From assembly GCA_028684405.1 (NCBI GenBank), contig JAQUGA010000095.1, positions 1 to 8,753 on the forward strand: 8,753 nt of DNA, given 5' to 3'. Numbering within the stretch: position 1 is the first letter of the stretch; the number at the start of each line of letters is the position of its first letter. The position numbers and the translations under genes are program-made. This stretch comes from Bacteroidales bacterium. GTDB taxonomy: Bacteria > Bacteroidota > Bacteroidia > Bacteroidales > WCHB1-69. This document shows, one piece after another, positions 1-6,431 of the stretch. The notes beneath the pieces were generated by a model. The model was not told the DNA's origin. It saw only the letters and a list, made by a program, of their open reading frames with translations, and ran no database searches.

Positions 1-597
1 TGAATATTCGTGTTTTGTATCCACCCAAAATTTAGCTTTTGGTTTGTGTTTACACAGCAATTCAATTAAGAAATCCATGGGCATATCCACCCATTTTTGT
101 CGCCAATATCCCGAGGCAAATCGAAAATAATCGGGCAGTCCGGAGCGGTGACATAAAAGATGGTGAATGGTTCTTTTTTTATATGGGAAACAAGGAATAA
201 ATTTTTGAATTGTATCATGTATGTTTAATTTTTTATCCTGATAAAGTTTTAAAATAGCCATCGCCGTAAATTGTTTTGACACGGATGCCAATTCAAAGAT
301 GGATTGGTTAGTGAGTTTTGTTTTTGTTTTCAAATGAGCATACCCAAAAGCCTTGTGATACAGTATTTTCTTGTCTTGGGCAATTAATAAAACCCCATTA
401 AAATGATGGAATGTGTAAAGCCTATTAAGCAATGAATCAATATGTTCGGTCTTATTAATGTGATTTAAGCTGTCAAATAATGCATTGATTTCATGAGCAT
501 AATATTGACTGCTTTGCTGGGCAATTGAATCATTGGAAAGAATTTGCGAAAACAGTAATTGTGGTAAGGTAAATAGTAAAATCAGTAAGCGTTTCAT
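1..597 (-). CDS. Serine hydrolase, beta-lactamase/PBP-like family (partial, C-terminus off the window)
   Basis: This frame is open from an ATG at 597 to the left edge, giving the first 199 residues. Residues 1-18 form a signal peptide (MKRLLILLFTLPQLLFSQ), so the protein is exported. The catalytic domain begins near residue 66 (FNGVLLIAQDKKILYHKAFG). It carries the SxxK nucleophile motif S105-V-S-K108 inside FELASVSKQFTA, followed by the family block HHLLCHRSGLPDY (residues 145-157). The last visible residues, Y198-S199, sit where the second catalytic motif Y-x-N is expected; the Asn would be the next, unseen residue. Known members of this family (class C beta-lactamases, D-Ala-D-Ala carboxypeptidases, esterases) act on the envelope, but the substrate cannot be told from sequence. 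The gene lies 25 bp downstream of the DUF5686 gene on the same strand with no terminator between them, so co-transcription is likely. There is no Shine-Dalgarno sequence. Family call is firm; precise activity is unknown. Confidence 0.88.
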   Translation of the reverse strand, partial: MKRLLILLFTLPQLLFSQILSNDSIAQQSSQYYAHEINALFDSLNHINKTEHIDSLLNRLYTFHHFNGVLLIAQDKKILYHKAFGYAHLKTKTKLTNQSIFELASVSKQFTAMAILKLYQDKKLNIHDTIQKFIPCFPYKKRTIHHLLCHRSGLPDYFRFASGYWRQKWVDMPMDFLIELLCKHKPKAKFWVDTKHEYS

Positions 598-622
598 TGT
601 TCAAAAAAATATTGTGTTTGTT

Positions 623-3085
623 TTAAAAAGGAAAGCTAATTCCCCATTTGAGTGCAATATTACTATAAAAATCTGAAGAGCTGTAAGGTCCATAGTGATA
701 AAATGCTCCGACTCCGAAAGAATAGAACTGCATGCTCAAAAGATTATTGATGGAAAAACCCGATTCAAAATATCCTTTTTCAGGTACGATAATGTTTTGA
801 TTTTGAAAATATTGCTTTTCATTTGACCAGCCAAATGCAATGTTTTGATGCAGCACTAATTCGGGTTCAAATTTGTTTTTTCGATAGATTAATTTCCCAA
901 AACTATGTTGAATAAAAAGTTCAACCGATGAAGTTGAATAGTATGTATTGAAAGGCATGGTCGAAAACGAATTGGCAGAGTAGACGTACTCTTTATTTAG
1001 ATTTGAAGTGAATGCATTGAGTCCCCAAATGGGTAAATCTCGGTCTACAAAGCCAGCTTTTATGATGATATTACTTTTGCCATAATATTTGGTAGTATGA
1101 GATTTGGTAAAATAGAGATCCATTCTATTATATTCATAATTTGAGTTCAACAGATTATCAAAGGCGTGAATATATTGAATAATCAATATAGGAAAATCGT
1201 TGTTGACCAAAAATTTGAAATTATCATTATTGATGATTTTTTCTTTGGGTGCATATCTGAGAGCAATTTTTGCTTCCGTTGTTATGGCTGGATTTGTTTT
1301 ATTGTATAAGTCTTCGGAATTGCTGTTTTGATAATTAAAACCAGGGAAAATAGTGCTTCTTTCAAATCCAATTTTGAGTTTTGTATATTTTGTGGGCTTT
1401 CCGCTCATCGCAATGGCTTCGGACAGTATATGATTGTACCTATTTACATATATTTTTTGAAATATGTCACTTGACAGTAAGTTATTTTGAAGAAAATAGA
1501 GTTTATGATTTCCGTTTTCAGAAATGTCAAAACGATACTCCATATCAATTTTTAAATCATGTTTTCGAGAGAGGAAAATCTCGGTATTAAAACCATAATT
1601 TGAATATTGGTTTTTAAGAGCATAGCCATAATAAGCTCCAATTGAAATGTTTTTCATGAGTCGCCGATTGGTTTTGACGCCAGCTCCAAATCGGAAGCCT
1701 TCATACCTATTGTACCAAATAATTTTATCGAGAGCGATGTCGAAAATCGACACAGGGATATAACCCGTCGAGAGGGCTTTGAGAATGTTGATGGATCGAT
1801 CTATGTTTTCTGCTTTGCCTATACTATCAATTACGTGATAGGTTTTTATTTCTTTTTCATCTAAGGGATGAGGACGATAATTTTCTAAAATTTCATTGCT
1901 CTGTTTTTCGGAAACAACGTCTAAATCAATCTCTGTTTTTCCAAAATCTTTCCTTCTAAATTCTTTGTCGAGTTCAATCTCTTTTAAGTATGTACAACCT
2001 TTGGCAATGATGGAAAAATCATTGTTGATTTTCATGTTTTTAAAATAGAGTTCAGTATTTAGCTGAACAGGAAACCATTTTTTCTCGTCAATTAATTCAT
2101 ATTGCTGCTGAATATTTATCGAAATTCCGCTTTCATCTCTCGCTGGATAAGCAGTTACATTCTGAATGGCATAACCATTAGTATTAATGTATAACATGCC
2201 TTCTAAGCCATCAAAATTTGTATTTCGACGGGGTCGATAGGAAATTACAAAAACAGTATCTTTTGTATTGGGATTTGGATAGAGTGTGTCTTGCATTAAA
2301 AAGAAATACCGTGAAGTGCTGCCGTTGCTAATGGGGTTTACATATTTTTTATCCAAGATAATAAACATGTTATCGTAAAATGAAATCCCTTGAATTTGCG
2401 TAATAAGCAAGGTGAAAAAAGGATCTTTAAAACCTGAAACCTTCGAGGCAATCACTTTTTCATAATTGGATGATGGTGCTTTGAAAATTCTTTCATTCAC
2501 GCTTTCCATTAAAAAAATGTGCTGTTCTTCAAAAAAACGATAAGCCGCCTTCAAACTTCGATTTAGAGAGTCTCCTCGCGTCGTATCGGCCACAATTCGC
2601 TGGGCTGTAGTGTCGGTTACAACATCCGAAGTGAAAATCATTTTATTGTATGAAACGTAGCTAAACGATGAGTTTTTAAAAGGATTGTTTAGATCTCTGT
2701 TGGCAATGGTTTTGTTGATAATTCGATGGGCTGGGTTTTCGCTTGGAAGAATTAAAACCTCCTGAAGTTCAATGTTTTGTTTTGTAAGTTGGACATTGAT
2801 ATGGTTGGTAAATTCATTTTTATAAATTGTTTTTGGCACATAGCCAACGTAACTAAATCTCAAAGAATCAATGGGTTTGGTAGATTGAATGGAGAAATAT
2901 CCTTCAATAGAACTGGTCACACCAGCTTGCCCACTATTGGCAACAATATTGACAAATGCAAGTGGTTCTCTACTTGTTTCATCCATGATTTTTCCGCTAA
3001 TTTTATAGGTCTGCGAAAGCAGATTAATGGAACTTGTAAATAAAATGAAGGATGAGAGGAGTATTTTGTATACTTTTGATTTCAT
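623..3085 (-). CDS. DUF5686 outer-membrane protein with carboxypeptidase-regulatory-like domain
   Basis: An 820-residue exported protein. Residues 1-25 are a signal peptide ending LLSQ. Residues about 27-110 form a carboxypeptidase-D regulatory-like (CarboxypepD_reg-like) beta-sandwich, from ISGKIMDETSREPLAFVNI to the strand ending VQLTKQ. The DUF5686 signature starts near residue 118 (PAHRIINKTIANRDLNNPFK, then FSYVSYNKMIF). The second half is rich in alternating aromatic/polar beta-strands, and the chain ends in phenylalanine (ISFPF), as outer-membrane beta-barrels commonly do. Length is normal for DUF5686 proteins as I know them. The family is widespread in Bacteroidota and its function is not established. 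It resembles TonB-receptor-type proteins only in the N-terminal domain: I see no plug domain or TonB box. It is the first gene of a unit with the serine hydrolase downstream and is divergent from the pyrophosphatase. Outer-membrane location is inferred from the signal peptide and barrel-like C-terminus. Confidence 0.9.
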   Translation of the reverse strand: MKSKVYKILLSSFILFTSSINLLSQTYKISGKIMDETSREPLAFVNIVANSGQAGVTSSIEGYFSIQSTKPIDSLRFSYVGYVPKTIYKNEFTNHINVQLTKQNIELQEVLILPSENPAHRIINKTIANRDLNNPFKNSSFSYVSYNKMIFTSDVVTDTTAQRIVADTTRGDSLNRSLKAAYRFFEEQHIFLMESVNERIFKAPSSNYEKVIASKVSGFKDPFFTLLITQIQGISFYDNMFIILDKKYVNPISNGSTSRYFFLMQDTLYPNPNTKDTVFVISYRPRRNTNFDGLEGMLYINTNGYAIQNVTAYPARDESGISINIQQQYELIDEKKWFPVQLNTELYFKNMKINNDFSIIAKGCTYLKEIELDKEFRRKDFGKTEIDLDVVSEKQSNEILENYRPHPLDEKEIKTYHVIDSIGKAENIDRSINILKALSTGYIPVSIFDIALDKIIWYNRYEGFRFGAGVKTNRRLMKNISIGAYYGYALKNQYSNYGFNTEIFLSRKHDLKIDMEYRFDISENGNHKLYFLQNNLLSSDIFQKIYVNRYNHILSEAIAMSGKPTKYTKLKIGFERSTIFPGFNYQNSNSEDLYNKTNPAITTEAKIALRYAPKEKIINNDNFKFLVNNDFPILIIQYIHAFDNLLNSNYEYNRMDLYFTKSHTTKYYGKSNIIIKAGFVDRDLPIWGLNAFTSNLNKEYVYSANSFSTMPFNTYYSTSSVELFIQHSFGKLIYRKNKFEPELVLHQNIAFGWSNEKQYFQNQNIIVPEKGYFESGFSINNLLSMQFYSFGVGAFYHYGPYSSSDFYSNIALKWGISFPF

Positions 3086-3101
3086 TACTGATGTTTGACA
3101 T

Positions 3102-3131
3102 CAAAAGTAGAGCTTTTTTTTACTTCGCAAA
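3102..3131 (-). promoter_or_regulatory. Candidate Bacteroidota promoter for the DUF5686 gene (proximal)
   Basis: On the minus strand TACTTTTG (3102-3109) matches the Bacteroidota -7 consensus TAnnTTTG exactly. A TTTG -33 box lies at 3128-3131, 18 bp upstream, close to the usual spacing. Transcription would start near 3095, leaving a leader of only about 10 nt before the ATG at 3085. A second candidate lies further upstream at 3141-3168. Boxes are seen directly; promoter activity is inferred. Confidence 0.5.
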
Positions 3132-3140
3132 CAAAAGAAG

Positions 3141-3168
3141 CAAATATACGTTATTATAAAACTTAAAA
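3141..3168 (-). promoter_or_regulatory. Candidate Bacteroidota promoter for the DUF5686 gene (distal)
   Basis: On the minus strand TATATTTG (3141-3148) is an exact TAnnTTTG -7 box. The -33 region is poor: only TTTT at 3165-3168, with a short 16-bp spacer. The box is embedded in a 15-base element, 3141-3155, that differs by one base from 8632-8646 upstream of the S46 peptidase. The two boxes lie at almost the same distance from their start codons (55 versus 52 bases between box and ATG). That recurrence favours this box as a real promoter, giving a leader of roughly 50 nt. Confidence 0.5.
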
Positions 3169-3178
3169 TATTTTAATT

Positions 3179-3844
3179 ATGGCAAAAATATCGATTGATC
3201 CCATTGGCAAGTTATTGGGATTGAGACACAAATCTCATCCATGGCACGGGGTTGAAATTGGTGAAAATGCTCCCGACGAGCTCACCTGTTTTGTTGAAAT
3301 GGTTCCAACCGACACAGTAAAGTATGAAATTGATAAAACTACCGGCTATCTTACCATTGATCGTCCTCAAAAATTTTCCAGTATTTTGCCCGCTTTATAC
3401 GGCTTTATTCCACAAACATATTGTAGCAAAAGAGTTGGGGGTTACAGCGCAAAAGCACTGAATAATCCTGACATTATTGGTGATTGGGATCCTCTTGATG
3501 TGTGTATTTTAACCGAAAAAGATGTAGCACACGGCGATGTTTTGGCCAGAGCAATTCCCATTGGTGGTTTCAAAATGATTGACGGTAATCAGGCCGATGA
3601 TAAAATTATTGCGGTGTTAAAAGACGATGCCTTGTATTCGCATTACAAGGATATTTCAGAAATTCCCGAAACCGTTGTAAATCGCCTGAAACACTACTTT
3701 TTAACCTACAAACAGATGCCCGGTGGAGTATCTCAAAGTTGCGAAATTTCGCAAATTTACAACAAAGAGCAAGCCCATGAATTAATTAACCTGGCCATGG
3801 ACGATTATCGAGAATATATAGAAAGAATGATGTTTGAAAAATAA
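3179..3844 (+). CDS. ppa: Inorganic pyrophosphatase, family I (soluble)
   Basis: A 221-residue cytoplasmic enzyme hydrolysing pyrophosphate to two phosphates with Mg2+, which pulls PPi-releasing biosynthetic reactions forward. The family I active site is complete by comparison with E. coli Ppa: E40, K48, E50, R62, Y74, the metal-binding triad D102-x-D104-P-x-D107, then D135, D140, K142, and Y177-K178. The stretch IPIGGFKMIDGNQADDKIIAV is typical of the family. It is longer than E. coli Ppa (about 175 residues) because of an N-terminal extension of some 20 residues and an insertion between Y74 and the DxDPxD motif (SKRVGGYSAKALNNPDIIGD), which fits the Bacteroidota type as I know it. One oddity is W103 within D-W-D-P-L-D, where a small or polar residue, usually Gly, is normal. 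The start ATG is preceded by AT-rich sequence with no Shine-Dalgarno. The S4 gene follows after 12 bp, probably in one transcript. I could not find a clear plus-strand promoter in 3086-3178. Confidence 0.96.
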   Translation: MAKISIDPIGKLLGLRHKSHPWHGVEIGENAPDELTCFVEMVPTDTVKYEIDKTTGYLTIDRPQKFSSILPALYGFIPQTYCSKRVGGYSAKALNNPDIIGDWDPLDVCILTEKDVAHGDVLARAIPIGGFKMIDGNQADDKIIAVLKDDALYSHYKDISEIPETVVNRLKHYFLTYKQMPGGVSQSCEISQIYNKEQAHELINLAMDDYREYIERMMFEK

Positions 3845-3856
3845 TAAATATAAAAT

Positions 3857-4072
3857 ATGGAAGAATTTGTTTTAAAATCCGAATTTATTGAACTGAATAA
3901 ACTTCTCAAACTACTAGGTATTGCAGAAACGGGGGGGCACGCCAATACAATGATATCCGAAGGTGAGGTTTTGCTCAATGATTTGGTGGAATATCAAAAA
4001 AGAAAAAAAATACGTCCAAATGATATTATTAAAGTTGACGTTTTTGCGGTTAAAGTGCTTGCTGCGGAATAA
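3857..4072 (+). CDS. YbcJ-like S4-domain RNA-binding protein
   Basis: A 71-residue protein consisting almost entirely of one S4 domain. It aligns along its length with E. coli YbcJ (70 residues): the ELNKLLKLLGIAETGGHANTMI helices, the SEGEVLLN beta-turn (residues 34-41), then the basic loop Q47-KRKKIRPND, with a closing strand ending VKVLAAE. S4 domains bind structured RNA, often rRNA or tRNA. The target of this small family is not established, and no enzyme domain is attached. It starts 12 bp after the pyrophosphatase stop, so the two genes are very likely co-transcribed. A run of seven G (3931-3937) encodes T25-G26-G27 in the loop between the first helices; it is the longest G run I noticed in this AT-rich window and could slip. 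The frame is intact through it here. Confidence 0.88.
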   Translation: MEEFVLKSEFIELNKLLKLLGIAETGGHANTMISEGEVLLNDLVEYQKRKKIRPNDIIKVDVFAVKVLAAE

Positions 4073-4122
4073 GCCTCAATCTTAAAGCTAGATGTGACAA
4101 AATATTCTTTCTCTTTTTGCAA

Positions 4123-4154
4123 TTCCATCCTTTAGGGGACGCAGGAAGGTGGAA
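4123..4154. other. Imperfect intergenic hairpin upstream of coaD
   Basis: In the 159-bp gap 4073-4231, TTCCA (4123-4127) pairs with TGGAA (4150-4154). After a one-base bulge at 4128, CCTT (4129-4132) pairs with AAGG (4146-4149), around a 13-base GC-richer loop (4133-4145). No T-tract follows on the plus strand, so it is a poor intrinsic terminator. It could mark the 3' end of the pyrophosphatase/S4 transcript, a processing site, or a fragment of a dispersed repeat. A reading frame through it (4054-4203) is open but has no ATG. Function unknown. Confidence 0.4.
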
Positions 4155-4184
4155 AAATATTGAAAATTTATCGGATCCTAGTAG

Positions 4185-4219
4185 TTTTTATTCAGATATT
4201 TAAAAAAAATGTATTTTAG
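4185..4219 (+). promoter_or_regulatory. Weak candidate promoter for coaD
   Basis: TATTTTAG (4212-4219) matches the Bacteroidota -7 box TAnnTTTG in all but one fixed position. A T-run that could serve as -33 (4185-4189) lies 22 bp upstream. The -7 box ends 12 bases before the coaD ATG at 4232, so the leader would be very short. The 159-bp gap after the S4 gene makes a promoter here reasonable, but the match is weak. Confidence 0.35.
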
Positions 4220-4231
4220 CAAAAAAATAGC

Positions 4232-4693
4232 ATGACAAAAATTGCAGTTTTTCCAGGTTCGTTTGATCCTTTTACCTTGGGTCATTATGATATCATACTA
4301 AGAGCATTGCCTCTTTTTGATGAAATTATTATTGCCGTCGGCGAAAACAGTACTAAAAATGCTCTTTTTAGTGTAGAAAAAAGACTTTTGATGATTCAGG
4401 AAGTTTTTTCTCAGTATCCTAAAATAAAAACGGAATCCTACCCAGGATTAACCGTTGACTTTTGTCGACAAAAGAAGGCTCATTATCTGCTTCGCGGACT
4501 CCGAACTGCTGCCGATTTTGAATTTGAAAGAAGCATTGCACACAGCAATAAAATACTTTTTCCAGAACTTGAAACCGTATTTTTGTTGACCGCACCCGAA
4601 TACAGTTTCATCACTTCAACCATTGTTCGTGAGATATTTAAAAACAAAGGTGATATCAGCGGATTTGTTCCCAAAGAAATTTTGAATATCTAA
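4232..4693 (+). CDS. coaD: Phosphopantetheine adenylyltransferase (CoaD)
   Basis: A 153-residue cytoplasmic enzyme of coenzyme A synthesis: 4'-phosphopantetheine + ATP gives dephospho-CoA + PPi, the penultimate step. It is a nucleotidyltransferase with a Rossmann-like fold. The nucleotide-binding T-x-G-H motif is T15-L-G-H18 inside PGSFDPFTLGH. K42, R88 and R91 fall at the same numbers as the substrate-binding residues of E. coli CoaD (159 residues). The block LLRGLRTAADFEFE and the ATP-binding YSFITSTIVREI segment near the C-terminus are also typical, so all expected motifs are present and length is normal. The start is fixed by the conserved N-terminus MTKIAVFPGSFDP; there is no Shine-Dalgarno. 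The released PPi is the substrate of the pyrophosphatase encoded just upstream, a biochemical link that need not mean co-regulation. The thioredoxin-like gene follows after 55 bp. Confidence 0.97.
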   Translation: MTKIAVFPGSFDPFTLGHYDIILRALPLFDEIIIAVGENSTKNALFSVEKRLLMIQEVFSQYPKIKTESYPGLTVDFCRQKKAHYLLRGLRTAADFEFERSIAHSNKILFPELETVFLLTAPEYSFITSTIVREIFKNKGDISGFVPKEILNI

Positions 4694-4746
4694 AGTATAT
4701 CAAAATAAATGTTTTGCTGTTTCGTTACTATCAAACAATATACTTT
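4692..4746. repeat. 9-bp inverted repeat framing the coaD/thioredoxin-like gap
   Basis: AAAGTATAT (4692-4700, beginning inside the coaD TAA) is the exact reverse complement of ATATACTTT (4738-4746), which ends two bases before the next ATG. The arms are separated by 37 bp. In a read-through mRNA the arms could pair and place the start codon at the base of a stem, but the stem is AT-rich and weak. The gap has no convincing promoter: TATACTTT at 4739-4746 lacks the terminal G of the -7 consensus. Confidence 0.4.
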
Positions 4747-4748
4747 TT

Positions 4749-6212
4749 ATGACAAAGAGGTTCATTTTATTTCTGGTTTTCTTGCTTGTTAGCACTCTGC
4801 TATTTTCTCAATCGAAAATCTCGGGGAAAGCTCTCTTTGCTCCAAATCGCACTTTGCGTATTAATACGTATGATGATTTGGTCAGTTATAAAATCACAAA
4901 TCTCAAAACTGTAACAATTGACAAAAATGGAAATTTTGAATTTGAACTAAACCTTCATCAACCCACCTATGCCTTTTTTATTATCAATTCTATCCATGGT
5001 CAACTCTTGATAGAGCCGAATAAAAACTATAAACTAGAGTTTAGCGTTGATTCTATCTATCCCAATCCCGCCGAAATTCCAGCAACTGAAATCCCAATGT
5101 GGGTTGAAATTTTAGAGCCGAAAAGCAATAATTTGATGACTTTTATTGTGGATCTTGAAGAGACCGTAGAAAACTTTCTTACGAGGGATAATAATTTTTC
5201 GAAAATTTATTATGCTCGCAGCGTCGAAACTCTCCAATTGCTTAAGAACAACTTAGAAGAAAAATTTGGGCACATCAATAATCCATATTTTAAAACCTTT
5301 TTGCGATATCGTTTTGCTCAGGTCGACCTTATTCAGCGTTCAAAAATGACCTCGGAACTTTACAATGATTATTTTACGGATATTGAGATTTATTACAACA
5401 ATCTTGCATACATGCAGTTTTTTAATGAATTCTTTACTCGATATATTCAAAGTGCAAACTCAAATATTCCAAAAGAAAAACTTTACGAATTGATTAATGA
5501 AACCGGAAACTACCTTGAACTGCTCGATTATTTGGGGAAAGATCCAATTTTGGTCAATGAAATGATACGGGAATTGGTTTTAATAAAAAACTTGTCCGAA
5601 ATGTATCATGTTTTTGGAACCAACCAGAGCAATATTATTATGTTTTTATCTAAATTGGCAGAAACAACAAAGTTTGATGAACATCGTAGAATTGCTAACA
5701 ATACGATTGATTTTCTGGTAAAACAATCGGTTGGAAATATCCCCGTGGCGAAAAATCTAAAAGACTTATCTGGAAATATTATTTCGATTGATAAATATCT
5801 GGGTAAACCCCTATATATTCAGTTTTTTTCTGTGGATTGTGCCGATTGTATAACCGAAATGTTTGCCATTCAAAAAGTCAAGAAGGATTTTGAGGGAAAG
5901 ATCCAATTCATTAGTGTTTCTATGGATATTAATACCACCAAGTTATATCATTTTGTTAATCGTTTTCCTCAATTCGATTGGCCGATTTTAAGTTTTGGAA
6001 ATCACTATGAATGGATTGAGGCGTATGATATTTATGGCTTCCCAGCCCAAGTTTTGTTGGATGCAGAAGGCAAAATTATTCAATATCCGGCCATGCTCGC
6101 CAGCGATGAATTGTCTAGATTTTTGTATGCCTATTTTATGGAAGATTTTCGTCCCAAACCTGTGTATATTCCAGGAATGGGCAATGAAAGACCAAGACCT
6201 GAAAAAGAATAG
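4749..6212 (+). CDS. Exported TlpA-like thioredoxin-fold protein with long N-terminal region
   Basis: A 487-residue exported protein. Residues 1-20 are a signal peptide (KRFILFLVFLLVSTLLFS) with no lipobox cysteine, so it is probably periplasmic and soluble. Residues about 23-105 look like the beta-rich DUF4369-type domain that often precedes thioredoxin folds in Bacteroidota (ISGKALF, then TIDKNGNFEFELN, then LLIEPNKNYKLEF). Residues about 125-325 are mostly helical, with no motif I recognise. Residues about 331-465 are a TlpA/AhpC-TSA-like thioredoxin domain with C364-A-D-C367 and the cis-proline loop G430-F-P432-A. The usual W-C-x-x-C is replaced by V-D-C-A-D-C, and the C-terminal tail is proline-rich and charged. 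A redox-active pair suggests thiol-disulfide exchange in the periplasm, but oxidant, reductant or isomerase roles cannot be separated. It is probably co-transcribed with coaD and is convergent with the S46 peptidase. Fold call is firm; partner is unknown. Confidence 0.87.
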   Translation: MTKRFILFLVFLLVSTLLFSQSKISGKALFAPNRTLRINTYDDLVSYKITNLKTVTIDKNGNFEFELNLHQPTYAFFIINSIHGQLLIEPNKNYKLEFSVDSIYPNPAEIPATEIPMWVEILEPKSNNLMTFIVDLEETVENFLTRDNNFSKIYYARSVETLQLLKNNLEEKFGHINNPYFKTFLRYRFAQVDLIQRSKMTSELYNDYFTDIEIYYNNLAYMQFFNEFFTRYIQSANSNIPKEKLYELINETGNYLELLDYLGKDPILVNEMIRELVLIKNLSEMYHVFGTNQSNIIMFLSKLAETTKFDEHRRIANNTIDFLVKQSVGNIPVAKNLKDLSGNIISIDKYLGKPLYIQFFSVDCADCITEMFAIQKVKKDFEGKIQFISVSMDINTTKLYHFVNRFPQFDWPILSFGNHYEWIEAYDIYGFPAQVLLDAEGKIIQYPAMLASDELSRFLYAYFMEDFRPKPVYIPGMGNERPRPEKE

Positions 6213-6304
6213 GTTTTGTATTAGAGTTTGTTTAAAACGGCTTGCTTCAACTTCTATAATTCATAATAGGAGAATAAAGGAGTGTGTTTTTAAATCGTCC
6301 CCAT

Positions 6305-6354
6305 TCGATTTGTTTAATATTTTCATGTTTTATTTGTTTGTGCTCGATTTGTTT
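6305..6354. repeat. Short direct repeat in convergent intergenic region
   Basis: TCGATTTGTTT occurs at 6305-6315 and again at 6344-6354, 28 bp apart. Both lie in the AT-rich 219-bp stretch between the thioredoxin-like gene and the S46 gene. Apart from this and the terminator I see nothing in 6213-6431: no ORF with coding character and no promoter I would defend. The repeat may be chance in low-complexity sequence. Confidence 0.25.
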
Positions 6355-6376
6355 CGTCATAAATTTTTAGTTTAAA

Positions 6377-6410
6377 AAAAACACAGCCTCAATATTGAGG
6401 CTGTGTTTTT
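6377..6410. terminator. Perfect palindromic bidirectional Rho-independent terminator
   Basis: AAAAACACAGCCTCAAT (6377-6393) is followed at once by its exact reverse complement (6394-6410), a 17-bp perfect inverted repeat. The RNA would form a GC-rich CACAGCCTC/GAGGCTGTG stem with a small AU-rich loop, preceded by A's and followed by U's on both strands. It lies between the convergent thioredoxin-like gene (stop at 6212) and the S46 gene (stop at 6432), and is suited to end transcription from both sides. Confidence 0.93.
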
Positions 6411-6431
6411 AAAATCAGAAATTATTTTGTT

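Noticed and set aside
2777..3043. Plus-strand open frame antisense to the N-terminal domain of the DUF5686 gene
   Set aside because: The opposite strand encodes a clear signal peptide and carboxypeptidase-regulatory-like domain here; the antisense product has no family resemblance.
4054..4203. Possible small protein in the gap before coaD
   Set aside because: No ATG in frame, stops just upstream within the S4 gene, and no recognised homology; kept only as part of the intergenic finding.
4483..4674. Minus-strand open frame antisense to coaD
   Set aside because: It is opposite the RGLR and ATP-binding motifs of coaD and has no independent support.
5995..6375. Open plus-strand frame overlapping the end of the thioredoxin-like gene and running into the intergenic region
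   Set aside because: It lies out of frame inside a well-supported coding region for more than half its length, has no recognisable domain, and the rest is low-complexity AT-rich sequence before the terminator.
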